Origin: Amycolatopsis roodepoortensis | GTDB taxonomy: Bacteria > Actinomycetota > Actinomycetes > Mycobacteriales > Pseudonocardiaceae | Reading direction: 5' to 3' | Assembly: GCF_014873915.1 (NCBI RefSeq) | Contig: NZ_JADBEJ010000001.1 | Span: 1,116,001-1,180,000, forward strand | Length of the DNA: 64,000 bases | Part shown: one piece after another, positions 1 through 8,522 of the stretch | Numbering within the stretch: the stretch's first letter is position 1 | Layout: the number at the start of each line of letters is the position of its first letter | Position numbers and translations under genes: made by a program | The notes under the pieces: generated by a model | Database searches by the model: none | What the model was told of the DNA's origin: nothing | Seen by the model: the letters and a program-made list of their open reading frames with translations, nothing else

Positions 1-2
1 GC

Positions 3-2798
3 CGGATGCATCCGGCGGGTCTCGTCGAGGAAGTACCCGAGCTCACCCGGGATGATGTCGGCCTCGCCGATCAGGTGCCCGAGCGCGGAAGCTTCGGCGC
101 CCGCGGGATGCGTCCCCTGGACGACCTGCGGCAACTGCTGCGGATCGCCCAGCAGCAGGAGATTCTTGGCGCACATCGACACCGCGAGCGCGTCGGCGAG
201 GGCGAACTGGCCCGCCTCGTCGATGATCAGCAGGTCGAAGGGCTCTTCCCGGATCGCGGCGTTCGCGAACGTCCAGGCCGTTCCGCCGACCAGATGGCCG
301 GTGCCGTGCTCTTCGCGCCATTTCACCAGTGCCGGGTTGGTCTTCGGCTGCTCCCACGGCGCCGCCGGATCCGGGGTGCGCTTGGCGCGTTTGGCGCACG
401 GCAGGTCGGGCGCGTTCTTGAGCGCGGCGGACAGCACGTTCTCCACGGCCTTGTGGCTGGTCGAGGTGACGGCGATCGTCTTGCCCGCGCGCACGAGTTT
501 CGCGATCAGCCTGCCCGCCAGGTAGGTCTTGCCCGCGCCGGGCGGGCCCTGCACGGCGAGCGTGGAGCCGTCGAGCGCCTCGACGGCCTCGATCACCGTG
601 CTCACCAGGTCCGAGCCGGGCTCGGGCAGGTTGCGGTCGTCGCGCAGCCGCGGCGTCGAGCGCCGGAGCAGGTCGACGCCGGGATGCGCGGGCAGCACCG
701 GCAGCGTGTCGACGACGAGACGGGCGAGATCCGCGACCGCGTCGTCCTTCGGGGAGGGCCGGACCGGGCTCCCGGGCAGCACCGCGACCGGCCGGTCGGC
801 GGTGGTCTCGTCGGGCGGGCAGCTCTCTTCCAGCGTCAGCTCGACGGCGGTGGCCGAGACGACCTTCGCGTCCCGCGCGGCCGCCCCGTACCGCAGGCGG
901 ACGTCGTCGCCGGGGGCGAAGGGATGCGGCCGGTCCGGGTCGCAGCGGAGCACGAGCGAGCGCTTCGCCTTCCGGACCCGGCCCGAAGGCGGCACCCATT
1001 CCCCGGCTTCCAGCGAGATCGGGACGGTGCAGGCGTTGTCGGTCTCCAGATCGCCGAGCGGGGCGGCGAGCTGGCGGAAGTACTCCCACCACGCGGGGTT
1101 CGTCTCGCGACGGTGGTAGCCGACGGACGCGGCCAGCAGCGCGCGGGCACGATCCTCGCCGGTGAACTCTGCGGGGTCGTCGGGCACCCCGTCCAGCAGC
1201 GGGTCGACCAGCGCGGCCAGCTGTGCGGCGCGTTCGGCACGTTTCTGGGCGGCGACGTCCTCTTCGGTCTGGCGGAGCAGAGTGTCCACATCGGACTCTT
1301 CGGGCGGCTCGGCGAGCGCGATCCCTTCCTCCACACGGACTTTATGGAGGAATTCGAAAAGCCGCAGCGTGGAGACGCAGTCGTATTCGTTGTAGTCGCT
1401 GATCCCGCGCAGCACCTCGTCCGCGTGCTCGGTCTCGCCGGAGGCCGTGAGCGTCAGGTACTCCTCGTAGGCCTCGATGCTCGAAACCGCCGTCTTGACG
1501 TCGCCGTCGCGGGCTTCGGGCATGTAGAGCGGTTCGAGGTACTTGATCGAATACGACCGCTGCGAGACCCGGAGTGCCTTGCGCACCACGGAATACAGGT
1601 CCACCAGGCCGCCGCTGCGCAGCAGGTGGTCGACGGCGTCCTCGCGGGTCCCGTGCACGGCGGCGAGCCGCTTGATCGCTGTCACCTCGTACGGGGCGTA
1701 GTGGTAGACGTGCGAGCCGGGATGCTCGGCGAGCCTCGCGGTGGCGAAGTCGACGAACTCCTCGAAGGCCCGCTTCTCCTGCGACCGGTTGTGCGCCCAG
1801 AACGGCGTGAACTTCGTGCCCTCTTCGGCGGTCACCGCGCCGAAGAGGTATTCGAGCCCTTCGCCCGCCAAGGCGTACGGGTCGCCTTCCATGTCGAAGA
1901 AGACGTCGCCGGGGGCGGGCGGCGGGAGCTCGGCCAGCGCGTCCGGATCGATGACCTCGTAGGCGATCTGCCCGGTGTCGTCCTGCCGGACCTGGATCGC
2001 GGCCTGGGCGCGCAGCGTGGTGAACGACGTCGCCGAGATGTCGCGCGGCCGGTCTTCGGGTGTGGCGGCCGCGAGCGCGTCGATGGTGCCGAGGCCCGCG
2101 GCGACGAGTTTGCGCCGCTGGTCACCGCGCATCCCCGCGACCAGCGAAAGGTCGCGGTCGGCTTCGCGGGCGCTCGCGCAGTGCGCGGCGTACGGGCAGC
2201 CGCCGCACGCGGGCCGTTCGTCGGCCCACAGCTGCACGGGCAGGGTCGGCGGCCGGTTCTCGAGCCGGGCGCGGAGCCGGTCCACCAGCGGAAGGAAGTC
2301 GTCGACGCGGAACGAACGCGTGCTGTGATCGCCCAGCAGCAGATGCATCCGCGGGCCGGCGGGCCAGCCTGCCCGGCGCAGCGCGTCGGCGTACGCGGTC
2401 AGCTGGACGACCGCGGCGGGCTTAGCGTGCCTGGCCAGCTTCGTGTCGTAGACCTCGTAGCGGCCTTCGTCGTCCCGCATCAGGAAGTCGGCGCGGCCGG
2501 AGAACTCACCATCGTGGAAGACCGCCTGGTAGATCACCGGCGCACCCGCCCGTAGCGCCTCTTCGGTGGCCTTCGCGGCGACGACCGGGTCGCGTTCGTC
2601 GATCTCGACGACGGCGCTCCGCTCGCCGCGCAGCTTGTCCAGCGTCGCGGCCTCGTGCGCGCGCCCGTGCGTGACCGCCAGCTGATCCGGCTCGGAGCCC
2701 GGCCGCGGCGCTCCCGGGAGGCCGGCGGCCAGCGCCTGGTTCAGGAGGCTGCGGTGCTCGCATTCGAGCAGGTCGGCGAGATCGGACGGGGTGTACAT
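3..2798 (-). CDS. TM0106-type RecB-like nuclease fused to SF1 helicase (3' end missing)
   Basis: The reading frame opens at an ATG at 2798 and runs 932 codons without a stop to the left edge, so the C-terminus lies outside the window. Residue Cys13 (LECEHRS) plus CGGCPYAAHC near residues 197-206 give the four-Cys Fe-S pattern of Cas4/AddB-like nucleases. The PD-(D/E)xK core is visible as GRADF and YEVYDTK near residues 95-117. An RNase H-like exonuclease segment starts near residue 298 (FFDMEGDP) and includes YNEYDC. The helicase part has Walker A GPPGAGKT near 750, Walker B LLIIDEAGQ near 857 and LGDPQQLPQ near 881, like Upf1/DNA2-type SF1 helicases. Known relatives are uncharacterised 'TM0106 family RecB-like putative nucleases' of about 1,100-1,200 residues; a DNA repair or nucleic-acid processing role is inferred. 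A long opposite-strand frame (6-2555) is a high-GC shadow. Confidence 0.9.
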   Translation of the reverse strand, partial: MYTPSDLADLLECEHRSLLNQALAAGLPGAPRPGSEPDQLAVTHGRAHEAATLDKLRGERSAVVEIDERDPVVAAKATEEALRAGAPVIYQAVFHDGEFSGRADFLMRDDEGRYEVYDTKLARHAKPAAVVQLTAYADALRRAGWPAGPRMHLLLGDHSTRSFRVDDFLPLVDRLRARLENRPPTLPVQLWADERPACGGCPYAAHCASAREADRDLSLVAGMRGDQRRKLVAAGLGTIDALAAATPEDRPRDISATSFTTLRAQAAIQVRQDDTGQIAYEVIDPDALAELPPPAPGDVFFDMEGDPYALAGEGLEYLFGAVTAEEGTKFTPFWAHNRSQEKRAFEEFVDFATARLAEHPGSHVYHYAPYEVTAIKRLAAVHGTREDAVDHLLRSGGLVDLYSVVRKALRVSQRSYSIKYLEPLYMPEARDGDVKTAVSSIEAYEEYLTLTASGETEHADEVLRGISDYNEYDCVSTLRLFEFLHKVRVEEGIALAEPPEESDVDTLLRQTEEDVAAQKRAERAAQLAALVDPLLDGVPDDPAEFTGEDRARALLAASVGYHRRETNPAWWEYFRQLAAPLGDLETDNACTVPISLEAGEWVPPSGRVRKAKRSLVLRCDPDRPHPFAPGDDVRLRYGAAARDAKVVSATAVELTLEESCPPDETTADRPVAVLPGSPVRPSPKDDAVADLARLVVDTLPVLPAHPGVDLLRRSTPRLRDDRNLPEPGSDLVSTVIEAVEALDGSTLAVQGPPGAGKTYLAGRLIAKLVRAGKTIAVTSTSHKAVENVLSAALKNAPDLPCAKRAKRTPDPAAPWEQPKTNPALVKWREEHGTGHLVGGTAWTFANAAIREEPFDLLIIDEAGQFALADALAVSMCAKNLLLLGDPQQLPQVVQGTHPAGAEASALGHLIGEADIIPGELGYFLDETRRMHP

Positions 2799-2850
2799 CG
2801 CCCGGGAGTCTCGCACGGACTCCCGGATGGACGGTCCCGGCGCGCCGGAG

Positions 2851-3567
2851 TCAGCCGGAGGTGTGGTCGAACTTCAGATGCGAGGTGATCCGGTAGCGGT
2901 CGCCCCGGTAAATGGAGCGGGTGTACTCGATCACGCGGCCGCCCGCGTCGCGCGTGGTGCGCTCGAACAGCAGCGCGGGGGAGTGCAGCGGCACGCCGAG
3001 CAGCCCGGATTCGTCGGCGTCGGTGACCGTCGGCTCGATGATCTGCACGGCCGTCGCGGGAACGACCTCGTACCGTGAACGGAGCAGCTCGTAAAACGAG
3101 CCGGACTCGAAGCCCGCGGCCGTGATGTCCGGCACGATGTCCCGGGGGACCAGGATCCGTTCGATCGCCATCGGCGCCTCTTCGACGACGCGGACGCGGG
3201 TGACGGCGACCAGTGTGTGACCGGGCGAGACCTCGAGCCGCTTGCCGAGCCGGGCGCCTGCCGGAGTGGTGGCGAACTCGATCACCCTGCTGGTCCAGTG
3301 GCCCTCGGCAGGCGGAGCGAACTGCTCGCCACCGGTGGCGGGAACGAGGTCCTGGGAGATCTTGCGCGGAGCGGTGAAGGTGCCGCGGCCGTGCTCGCGC
3401 ACCACGAGACCGTCGCGCTCCAGCTCGTCGATCGCGGCCCGCAGGGTGGGACGCGAGACGCCGATCTCACTGCTCAGCGCACGCTCCGACGGCAGGACCT
3501 CGCCCGGCTGACGCCGCTCGATGAGCTGGCGTAGCCGGTCCTTGACCTCTGTTCGCCGCATGACCAC
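2851..3567 (-). CDS. GntR family (HutC/UTRA) transcriptional regulator
   Basis: This 238-residue protein has an N-terminal winged helix (about residues 8-70, with PSERALSSEIGVSRPTLRAA and GRGTF, the usual GntR wing) and a C-terminal UTRA effector domain (about 85-235). The frame opens with GTG at 3567; an ATG two codons later (3561) is an equally good start. It is divergent from the secreted GH16 gene across about 116 bp that contain a GTCTAGAC-centred palindrome resembling DasR/NagR-type dre sites, so autoregulation and control of the glycosidase gene are likely. HutC members usually sense sugar phosphates or small organic acids; the ligand cannot be read from the sequence. Confidence 0.92.
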   Translation of the reverse strand: MVMRRTEVKDRLRQLIERRQPGEVLPSERALSSEIGVSRPTLRAAIDELERDGLVVREHGRGTFTAPRKISQDLVPATGGEQFAPPAEGHWTSRVIEFATTPAGARLGKRLEVSPGHTLVAVTRVRVVEEAPMAIERILVPRDIVPDITAAGFESGSFYELLRSRYEVVPATAVQIIEPTVTDADESGLLGVPLHSPALLFERTTRDAGGRVIEYTRSIYRGDRYRITSHLKFDHTSG

Positions 3568-3604
3568 AGCCTACCCAGTGGGCGGCGTGAATTGGCTGGT
3601 GGAC

Positions 3605-3622
3605 AAGTTGTCTAGACCTATT
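3605..3622. promoter_or_regulatory. Candidate GntR operator (dre-like, GTCTAGAC core)
   Basis: The sequence AAGTTGTCTAGACCTATT has a perfect 8-bp palindromic core (3610-3617). It matches 12 of 16 positions of the DasR-type consensus ACTGGTCTAGACCACT as I recall it. It lies between the divergent GntR and GH16 genes, where an autoregulatory operator is expected. A TTGACT hexamer follows at 3621-3626 and could be the -35 box of the GH16 promoter. Binding is inferred. Confidence 0.55.
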
Positions 3623-3624
3623 GA

Positions 3625-3674
3625 CTTTACCACTTCACCGGGTGACGGTGGAAAGAAACTGACCAGTGGTAAAG
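3625..3674 (+). promoter_or_regulatory. Perfect 10-bp inverted repeat covering the GH16 ribosome binding site
   Basis: CTTTACCACT (3625-3634) is exactly complementary to AGTGGTAAAG (3665-3674), with 30 nt between. A smaller palindrome TCACC-G-GGTGA (3635-3645) sits inside. The right arm overlaps the Shine-Dalgarno AAAGGAG (3671-3677) of the GH16 gene that starts at 3684. If transcribed, it could hide the ribosome binding site; alternatively it is a DNA operator pair for the GntR protein. Confidence 0.55.
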
Positions 3675-3683
3675 GAGACGACG

Positions 3684-4598
3684 ATGTCGAACACAGGGAA
3701 GTTCCGCGCCGCCGCGGTCGCGGCCTTGTCGGTCACCGCACTGGCTCTGGCGCCGGGCGCCGCTTCGGGAACGGCCGGTTGCGGGGCGCTGTTCGACGAC
3801 TTCCACTACGGCTCTCACACCGACGGGCTCCTCGCCCAGCACGGCTGGCAGGTGCGCTCCGGCGCCGGCGGCCCCGGCGTCGGCGGTGCGCGCTGGGCTC
3901 CGGAGGGCATCACCTTCCCCACGTCCGACGGGGACAAGGTGCTGCAACTCGCGTCGACGACTGACGGCACGCCCGCGGGCACGACACAGACCGAGATCAT
4001 GCAACCCGACCGGCGGTTCTTCGAGGGGACCTACGCGGCGCGGATCCGCTTCTCCGACGCGCCGGTGTCGGGCCCGGACGGCGACCGGATCAACCAGACG
4101 TTCTTCACCATCAGCCCGCTCCGCTACGACAACGACCCGATCTACAGCGAGCTGGACTTCTCGGAGTACCTGCCCAACGGCGGCTGGGGCGAGGCGGGCC
4201 CGGTGAACTTCCAGACCAGCTGGCACACCTACACGCCGGATCCGTGGTACGCCGAGAACAAGAGCGACAGCCAGCGCCGCAGCATCGACGGCTGGCATTC
4301 CGTCGTCGCGACCGTGTCCGACGGCCATGTGCGGTACTACATCGACGGCGCGCTGGTGGCCGACCACGACCGGAGCGGACCGTTCGACGTGTACCCGCGA
4401 CAGAACATGTCCCTGAACTTCAACCAGTGGTTCATCGACCTCACACAGCACAGCGGTGGCACGAGCACCTACCTCGAACAGGTCGACTGGGTCTACTACG
4501 CGAAGAACGAGGTCCTGACACCGCAGGCAGCCGCGGAACGGGCCGCGTCGTACCGGTCCTCGGGTGTGCGGTTCGCCGACGACCTCGGTGGCTGTTAG
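3684..4598 (+). CDS. Secreted glycoside hydrolase family 16-like protein
   Basis: This 304-residue protein has a typical Sec signal peptide (basic start, hydrophobic AAAVAALSVTALALAPGAA, cleavage near residues 26-30). The mature part is a concanavalin-like sandwich. ELDFSE near residues 155-160 fits the GH16 catalytic signature E-x-D-x-x-E (two Glu as nucleophile and acid/base, Asp between), and the Trp/Tyr-rich stretch ending in MSLNFNQWF is also typical. GH16 enzymes cut beta-glucans, agars or related polysaccharides; the substrate is not predictable here. The ATG at 3684 is chosen over an upstream GTG-type start (3666) because AAAGGAG lies 6 nt before it and the signal peptide then starts correctly. 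Control by the divergent GntR protein is likely. Confidence 0.85.
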   Translation: MSNTGKFRAAAVAALSVTALALAPGAASGTAGCGALFDDFHYGSHTDGLLAQHGWQVRSGAGGPGVGGARWAPEGITFPTSDGDKVLQLASTTDGTPAGTTQTEIMQPDRRFFEGTYAARIRFSDAPVSGPDGDRINQTFFTISPLRYDNDPIYSELDFSEYLPNGGWGEAGPVNFQTSWHTYTPDPWYAENKSDSQRRSIDGWHSVVATVSDGHVRYYIDGALVADHDRSGPFDVYPRQNMSLNFNQWFIDLTQHSGGTSTYLEQVDWVYYAKNEVLTPQAAAERAASYRSSGVRFADDLGGC

Positions 4599-4607
4599 AT
4601 ATGAGCC

Positions 4608-5471
4608 GTGGATCGGCTGACTGAACGTTTCGAGGAACACCGGACCAGGCTGCGGGCGGTGGCGTACCGGATGCTGGGTTCGGTCAGCGAGGCCGAAGAC
4701 GCCGTGCAGGAGACGTGGCTGCGGCTCGACCGCACCGACGCGGCGGAGATCGAGAACCTCGGCGGCTGGCTGACCACGGTGGTGGCGCGGGTGTGCCTGA
4801 ACGTGCTGCGCTCGCGCGATCACCGGCGGGAAGAACCGCTCGACGACCGGCTCGCCGAATCGATCGACGTCTCGGCAGATCCCGCCGCCGACGCGGTGCT
4901 CGCCGACTCGGTCGGGCTGGCGATGCTGGTCGTCCTGGACACACTCGCGCCGGCCGAACGGCTCGCGTTCGTCCTGCACGACATGTTCGCGGTGCCATTC
5001 GACGAGATCGCCCCGCTGATCGACCGCACCCCGGCCGCCGCCCGGCAACTCGCGAGCCGCGCCCGGCGCCGCGTCCAGGGCCGTTCCGTCGCGACGGAAC
5101 CGGACGTCGCGCGACGGCGCCAAGTCGTCGACGCCTACCTGACCGCCGCCCGCGGCGGCGACTTCGCGGCGCTCCTCGAACTCCTGCACCCCGACGTCGT
5201 CCTCCGCGCCGACAAGGCGGCAGGCCCCTCGCGCGAGCCGATCTTCCTGCGGGGCGCCAATGTGGTGGCTCGTGGTGCGGCGGCTGCGTCGGTGCGGGCG
5301 GCGGTCACTCAGCTCGCGCTGGTGAACGGCGGCATCGGCCTCGTGATGGCCGACGAGGGACGGCCTTCGGTGGTGCTCGCGTTCGCCTTCGTGGACGGGA
5401 AGATCAGCGAGATCGACGTCATCGCGGATCGGGAACGGTTGGTGGGGCTGGATCTGGTGATGGTGGACTGA
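4608..5471 (+). CDS. ECF sigma factor with C-terminal SnoaL-like domain (SigJ/ECF41 type)
   Basis: This 287-residue protein has sigma region 2 (about residues 5-70: VAYRMLGSVSEAEDAVQETW, NLGGWLTTVVARVCLNVLR) and region 4 (about 108-160: LAPAERLAFVLHDMF..FDEIAPLIDRTPAAARQL). An NTF2/SnoaL-like C-terminal domain (about 175-285) ends in GKISEIDVIADRERL. This layout is that of ECF41/SigJ-type factors, in which the tail modulates activity and replaces a separate anti-sigma factor; no anti-sigma gene is adjacent. Translation starts with GTG at 4608, ten bases after the GH16 stop, so the two genes could be co-transcribed. In ECF41 loci a carboxymuconolactone decarboxylase or oxidoreductase is often adjacent; none is seen here. 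Confidence 0.92.
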   Translation: MDRLTERFEEHRTRLRAVAYRMLGSVSEAEDAVQETWLRLDRTDAAEIENLGGWLTTVVARVCLNVLRSRDHRREEPLDDRLAESIDVSADPAADAVLADSVGLAMLVVLDTLAPAERLAFVLHDMFAVPFDEIAPLIDRTPAAARQLASRARRRVQGRSVATEPDVARRRQVVDAYLTAARGGDFAALLELLHPDVVLRADKAAGPSREPIFLRGANVVARGAAAASVRAAVTQLALVNGGIGLVMADEGRPSVVLAFAFVDGKISEIDVIADRERLVGLDLVMVD

Positions 5472-5777
5472 GCCGGGGCGCGGTGAGCGTGATGACTTCG
5501 AGCGGACGCGTCGGTGGGCTGAGATCCGCGAATGCGGTCCAGCGCATTGCCAAGCACCGACACCGTCGCTGACGGAGTACCAAGGATCCGACGTGATCGA
5601 CAGGCCGCCGCCGGCGATACAGCAGGAAGGCCGGAAGAGGATCATTGGCTCGCTCAGTACGAATGTTCCTATCCAGCTTCTGGCCATCTATCGCGACAAC
5701 GCACATGACGGCCTGTCGACCTCGGGAAGCGGCTGGCGGGCCTGTCGGAGGACGTTCGACTGAACGTGGGCATGCCG
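5472..5777. other. Intergenic stretch without recognisable gene
   Basis: Between the sigma factor and the DUF222-HNH gene there are about 300 bp with no frame showing protein-like composition or a ribosome binding site. Nothing beyond the hairpin at its right end was recognised. Confidence 0.6.
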
Positions 5778-5810
5778 AAGGGCCCGTCGCCGGTGGTGCG
5801 GCGGGCTCTT
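5778..5810. terminator. Candidate hairpin terminator 3' of the DUF222-HNH gene
   Basis: AAGGGCCCGTCGC (5778-5790) pairs with GCGGCGGGCTCTT (5798-5810) around a 7-nt loop. As + strand RNA all 13 positions pair (two as G-U); as - strand RNA 11 of 13 pair. It lies 5 bp beyond the stop of the - strand HNH gene. There is no clear U-tract, as is common in actinomycetes. Confidence 0.45.
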
Positions 5811-5815
5811 CGGTT

Positions 5816-7087
5816 TCAGCGGTGGTTGTGGCGGGGTGTTTGTAGCGGGTCGAGGTATTGGGGTGGGATGAATTCGGGTCGTCCGTTGGTGATTTGGACT
5901 TTCCAGCCGGATTGGCCGTGGATGACCATGTGGTGGTAGCGGCAGAGTAGGCAGAGGTTGTTCAGGTCGGTGTCGCCGAGTTGGCCCCACGGGAGAACAT
6001 GGTGGGCCTCGCAGTGTTTGGGTTTGCGGTGGCAGCCGGGGAAGGCGCAGCCGTGGTCGCGGAGGTTCAGCGCTCGTCGTTGGGCGGGGGTGACGCTGCG
6101 GGTGGCGCGGCCGATGTCGAGGGGTTCGCTCTCGGAATCGAGGACCGCGGGGATGATTTTCGCGTCGCAGGCCAGCATCCGCGCGTGTCGTGCGGTGATC
6201 TGCGAAACCTCGTCCACGCAGGCCGCTCCGAGCCCGGAGGTCAGGGTTGCCAGAGGGATGGTGACGACGACGGTGGTGCGGTCTCCGGACAGGGTGGGCG
6301 CCTTGTCGTTGGTCATGGCGTAGTGGATGGCGTCGAAGAGCGCGTCACCGTGACGTTCGCCGGGGGTGCGCGGGTCGCGGTTGCCGTCCTCATCGATGGG
6401 TCTTCGTTGTCCCCAGGTGTCGAACAACGCGTTGACCCGGGCTCCGAATTCGGGGTCCAGCAGGCCGTTGAGCCGCCACCAGCCGTCGTCGCGTTTCCGG
6501 AGATGGACCTCGCGTGAGGGTGGTTTGAGGTCCTCGTCCTTCGGCTCGTTCCCATCGGGGTCCAGGTGTGCCAGGAGGTCGGCGCCGACGTTGGTGATCT
6601 CCTGGGGGCCGGCGTGGCGGGCCAGGTTCACCAGGATCTGTTCCGCGCCGGTCCGGTCCTCGGCGGAGACGTCGGCGGGGATTTTCTTCAGCACGGTGAG
6701 GATGGGGTCGAGTTGCTGGTGCCCGAGGTCGCCTTCCGCGGCGGCGGCTCCGGCGAGGGGTGCGAAGGCGGGTGCGGGGGTGCCGTCGAGGTTGCGGCTC
6801 TCGTTCACCGCCAGCGCGCGGGTCACGGTGTCGCTGGCTTCTTTCGGGGTGATGCGGGCGGTTTCGGCGAACCAGCCCGCTGTCGATCCGTGTCCGAAGA
6901 GTTCCATCGGGCCGCGCGATTCGATCTCGACCAGGTACTGTCCGACCTCCGCCAACGCCTGTCGTGCCACCGACAATCGCTCGACCACGCCGTGCGCGAG
7001 CTCGCGCGCACCGGCACGCCACAGCTCCTGTGGCGGTTCGAGGATGCGTTGGCTGGACACCCCGCAAGAATACCAGTAATCGAACAT
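5816..7087 (-). CDS. DUF222/HNH endonuclease (13E12 repeat family)
   Basis: This 423-residue protein has an N-terminal DUF222 helical domain (ELWRAGARELAHGVVERL onward) and a C-terminal HNH nuclease fold. The latter has zinc-site GCAFPGCHRKPKHCEAHH, the catalytic HH, and LNNLCLLCRYHHMVIH. The 13E12 family is abundant in actinobacteria; biochemical function is unproven and a mobile or homing role is often suspected. The ATG at 7087 is the outermost reasonable start; GTG at 7060 gives 414 residues beginning nearer the conserved domain. No Shine-Dalgarno is evident at either, and an AT-rich stretch (7090-7140) just upstream may hold the promoter. It is not closely similar to the second DUF222-HNH protein at 46755. 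Confidence 0.9.
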   Translation of the reverse strand: MFDYWYSCGVSSQRILEPPQELWRAGARELAHGVVERLSVARQALAEVGQYLVEIESRGPMELFGHGSTAGWFAETARITPKEASDTVTRALAVNESRNLDGTPAPAFAPLAGAAAAEGDLGHQQLDPILTVLKKIPADVSAEDRTGAEQILVNLARHAGPQEITNVGADLLAHLDPDGNEPKDEDLKPPSREVHLRKRDDGWWRLNGLLDPEFGARVNALFDTWGQRRPIDEDGNRDPRTPGERHGDALFDAIHYAMTNDKAPTLSGDRTTVVVTIPLATLTSGLGAACVDEVSQITARHARMLACDAKIIPAVLDSESEPLDIGRATRSVTPAQRRALNLRDHGCAFPGCHRKPKHCEAHHVLPWGQLGDTDLNNLCLLCRYHHMVIHGQSGWKVQITNGRPEFIPPQYLDPLQTPRHNHR

Positions 7088-7199
7088 GCGTGCGAATATG
7101 AAGATTGTTTGAGAATTGATTTCTCGTTCTGGACATGGATGGCACGTGACAGTTGGCATCGCCAGAAGGTAGTTGGCACAGTTACTACCACTAAGGCGT

Positions 7200-7517
7200 T
7201 CAACCATCGAGACGATGGAGTGCGCTGTGGAGCGTGCGGCCGATCGTTCGTTGCAACCGCCGCAGGATCTTGATCGTCTGCTCGTCCGAGAAGCCTGTCG
7301 TGATCGACCAATCAAGGCCAGAGCCGAACACCTCGCTGGCGAACACCACTTCCGTAGCTGCCATCACTCGTCGCCAGTCCTGGGGGCTCAACGGCTCGCT
7401 GGCGGCTAGTGCTGCCCGAAGCCGACGCCCGTCCTTCAAAAGATCCGCCACGCTCTTGAAGCCCATCGCCACCGCGAGCGCTTCAGTGCAGCTCGCGGGG
7501 CCACCCCACACAGCCAT
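7200..7517 (-). CDS. Small conserved-looking protein, probably N-terminally truncated by a nonsense codon
   Basis: The 105-residue frame (GFKSVADLLKDGRRLRAALA, DWRRVMAATEVVFASEVFGS) has balanced composition and helical character unlike the random shadows nearby, so it is probably real. I do not recognise a family. Upstream in the same frame, ELVSVELAGDEREVLR (about 7524-7571) also looks protein-like but is separated from MAVWGG by a TAG at 7521-7523. Either translation starts at 7517, where AGGGA is too close to be a good ribosome binding site, or a longer gene has been interrupted. Local G+C is lower than in the neighbours. Confidence 0.55.
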   Translation of the reverse strand: MAVWGGPASCTEALAVAMGFKSVADLLKDGRRLRAALAASEPLSPQDWRRVMAATEVVFASEVFGSGLDWSITTGFSDEQTIKILRRLQRTIGRTLHSALHRLDG

Positions 7518-7523
7518 TCCCTA

Positions 7524-7947
7524 ACGCAGCACCTCGCGCTCGTCGCCTGCCAACTCCACTGACACCAACTCTTCACTGTGCACCGACGTATCATGGCCCG
7601 TGTCAAGCACCGAGCGTCGAGGCCGGCGACGAGGCTGCAACCCGCCAACAGGCAGCAACATACATAGCGAGATATGGCCCCAGCGGCCATAGAGGACGTT
7701 CACCCGGCCACCTGGCGCTCACGGTCACAGTCATCAGTCATCGTTCAACGGAGCGCGGTACCTCGGAGCTTGGTGTCAACTACCGCCTGTTTTGTACCAA
7801 CCATCATCTGTCGATCGAAACGATCGCCAGGTCGCAACACGAACCCGATGTCGTCTGGCACCTGTTGTCACAGGCAATGGCGGGATCAGCTGGCTCAGGA
7901 GTGGCAGAAGTTTATTGAAAGAAACGGCGAATCGAATTGGCCTGCCC
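7524..7947. other. Low-coding stretch, possibly decayed
   Basis: These roughly 420 bp have lower G+C than their surroundings and several short frames without ribosome binding sites or recognisable motifs. Apart from the apparent N-terminal remnant of the small gene at 7200-7517, I see nothing that supports a gene or RNA. Confidence 0.5.
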
Positions 7948-8424
7948 TCAAGGGTCAAGGCGCAGCACGGTTTCTTCGATCTCTGCACCCCTCGCGGACG
8001 CGTAGGCCGTCTCGGTGCCGATGACACTGAAGCCCGCCTTCTGCAGGACCCGAAGCGACCCGAGATTGTCGCTAGCGGTGCGCGCGTACAAAGGCCGGAC
8101 CTCGACCATGTCCAAAAAGAGCGCGAGGGCTCGGCTGGCGATTCCCCGGCCCCAAACCGAACGGTCGATCCAGTAGGTGATCTCAGCGTCGCCCTCCACG
8201 AAGAACCTGCCGATGGTGCCGAGGAACCGGCCGTCGCCCGTCACCGCACGCACGATGAGATCCGGAGAAGTCCTCAGCCGCGCCATGTGCAGGTCGAACG
8301 CATCGCGATCGTCGGGGTCCCTGGCGATGAACGCGGCCATCCGGACCGACTCGGGGTCACGCATCAGCTCGAACAACCGGTCGAGGTCACGATCCTCGAC
8401 CGGCCGCAGTGCCACCTCGACCAT
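7948..8424 (-). CDS. GNAT family N-acetyltransferase
   Basis: This 158-residue protein has the RimJ/RimL-like GNAT layout: substrate-side strand VALRPVEDRDLDRLFELM, acetyl-CoA loop VWGRGIASRALALFLD (Q/RxxGxG/A, about residues 90-105) and the late ASDNLGSLRVLQKAGF motif. The ATG at 8424 is preceded by GAGGAG. The acceptor (antibiotic, amino acid, protein N-terminus) cannot be deduced. It is divergent from the cyclase/ThDP operon. Confidence 0.9.
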   Translation of the reverse strand: MVEVALRPVEDRDLDRLFELMRDPESVRMAAFIARDPDDRDAFDLHMARLRTSPDLIVRAVTGDGRFLGTIGRFFVEGDAEITYWIDRSVWGRGIASRALALFLDMVEVRPLYARTASDNLGSLRVLQKAGFSVIGTETAYASARGAEIEETVLRLDP

Positions 8425-8522
8425 CGATCTCCTCCTCAGCGTGAGCGACGTCTCCGACGACCATCAAACCCGAAACCCGCCTAAGGTGACCCAGGACGCC
8501 GCAGTCACCCCGGGAGGCACGC

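Noticed and set aside
6-2555. Long + strand open frame (849 codons)
   Set aside because: It is antisense to the nuclease-helicase gene, has Arg/Gly/Val-rich low-complexity composition and no domain; high-GC shadow.
7674-8024. 116-codon + strand frame in the low-GC gap
   Set aside because: Overlaps the GNAT gene antisense, Arg/Ser/Cys-rich composition, no ribosome binding site.
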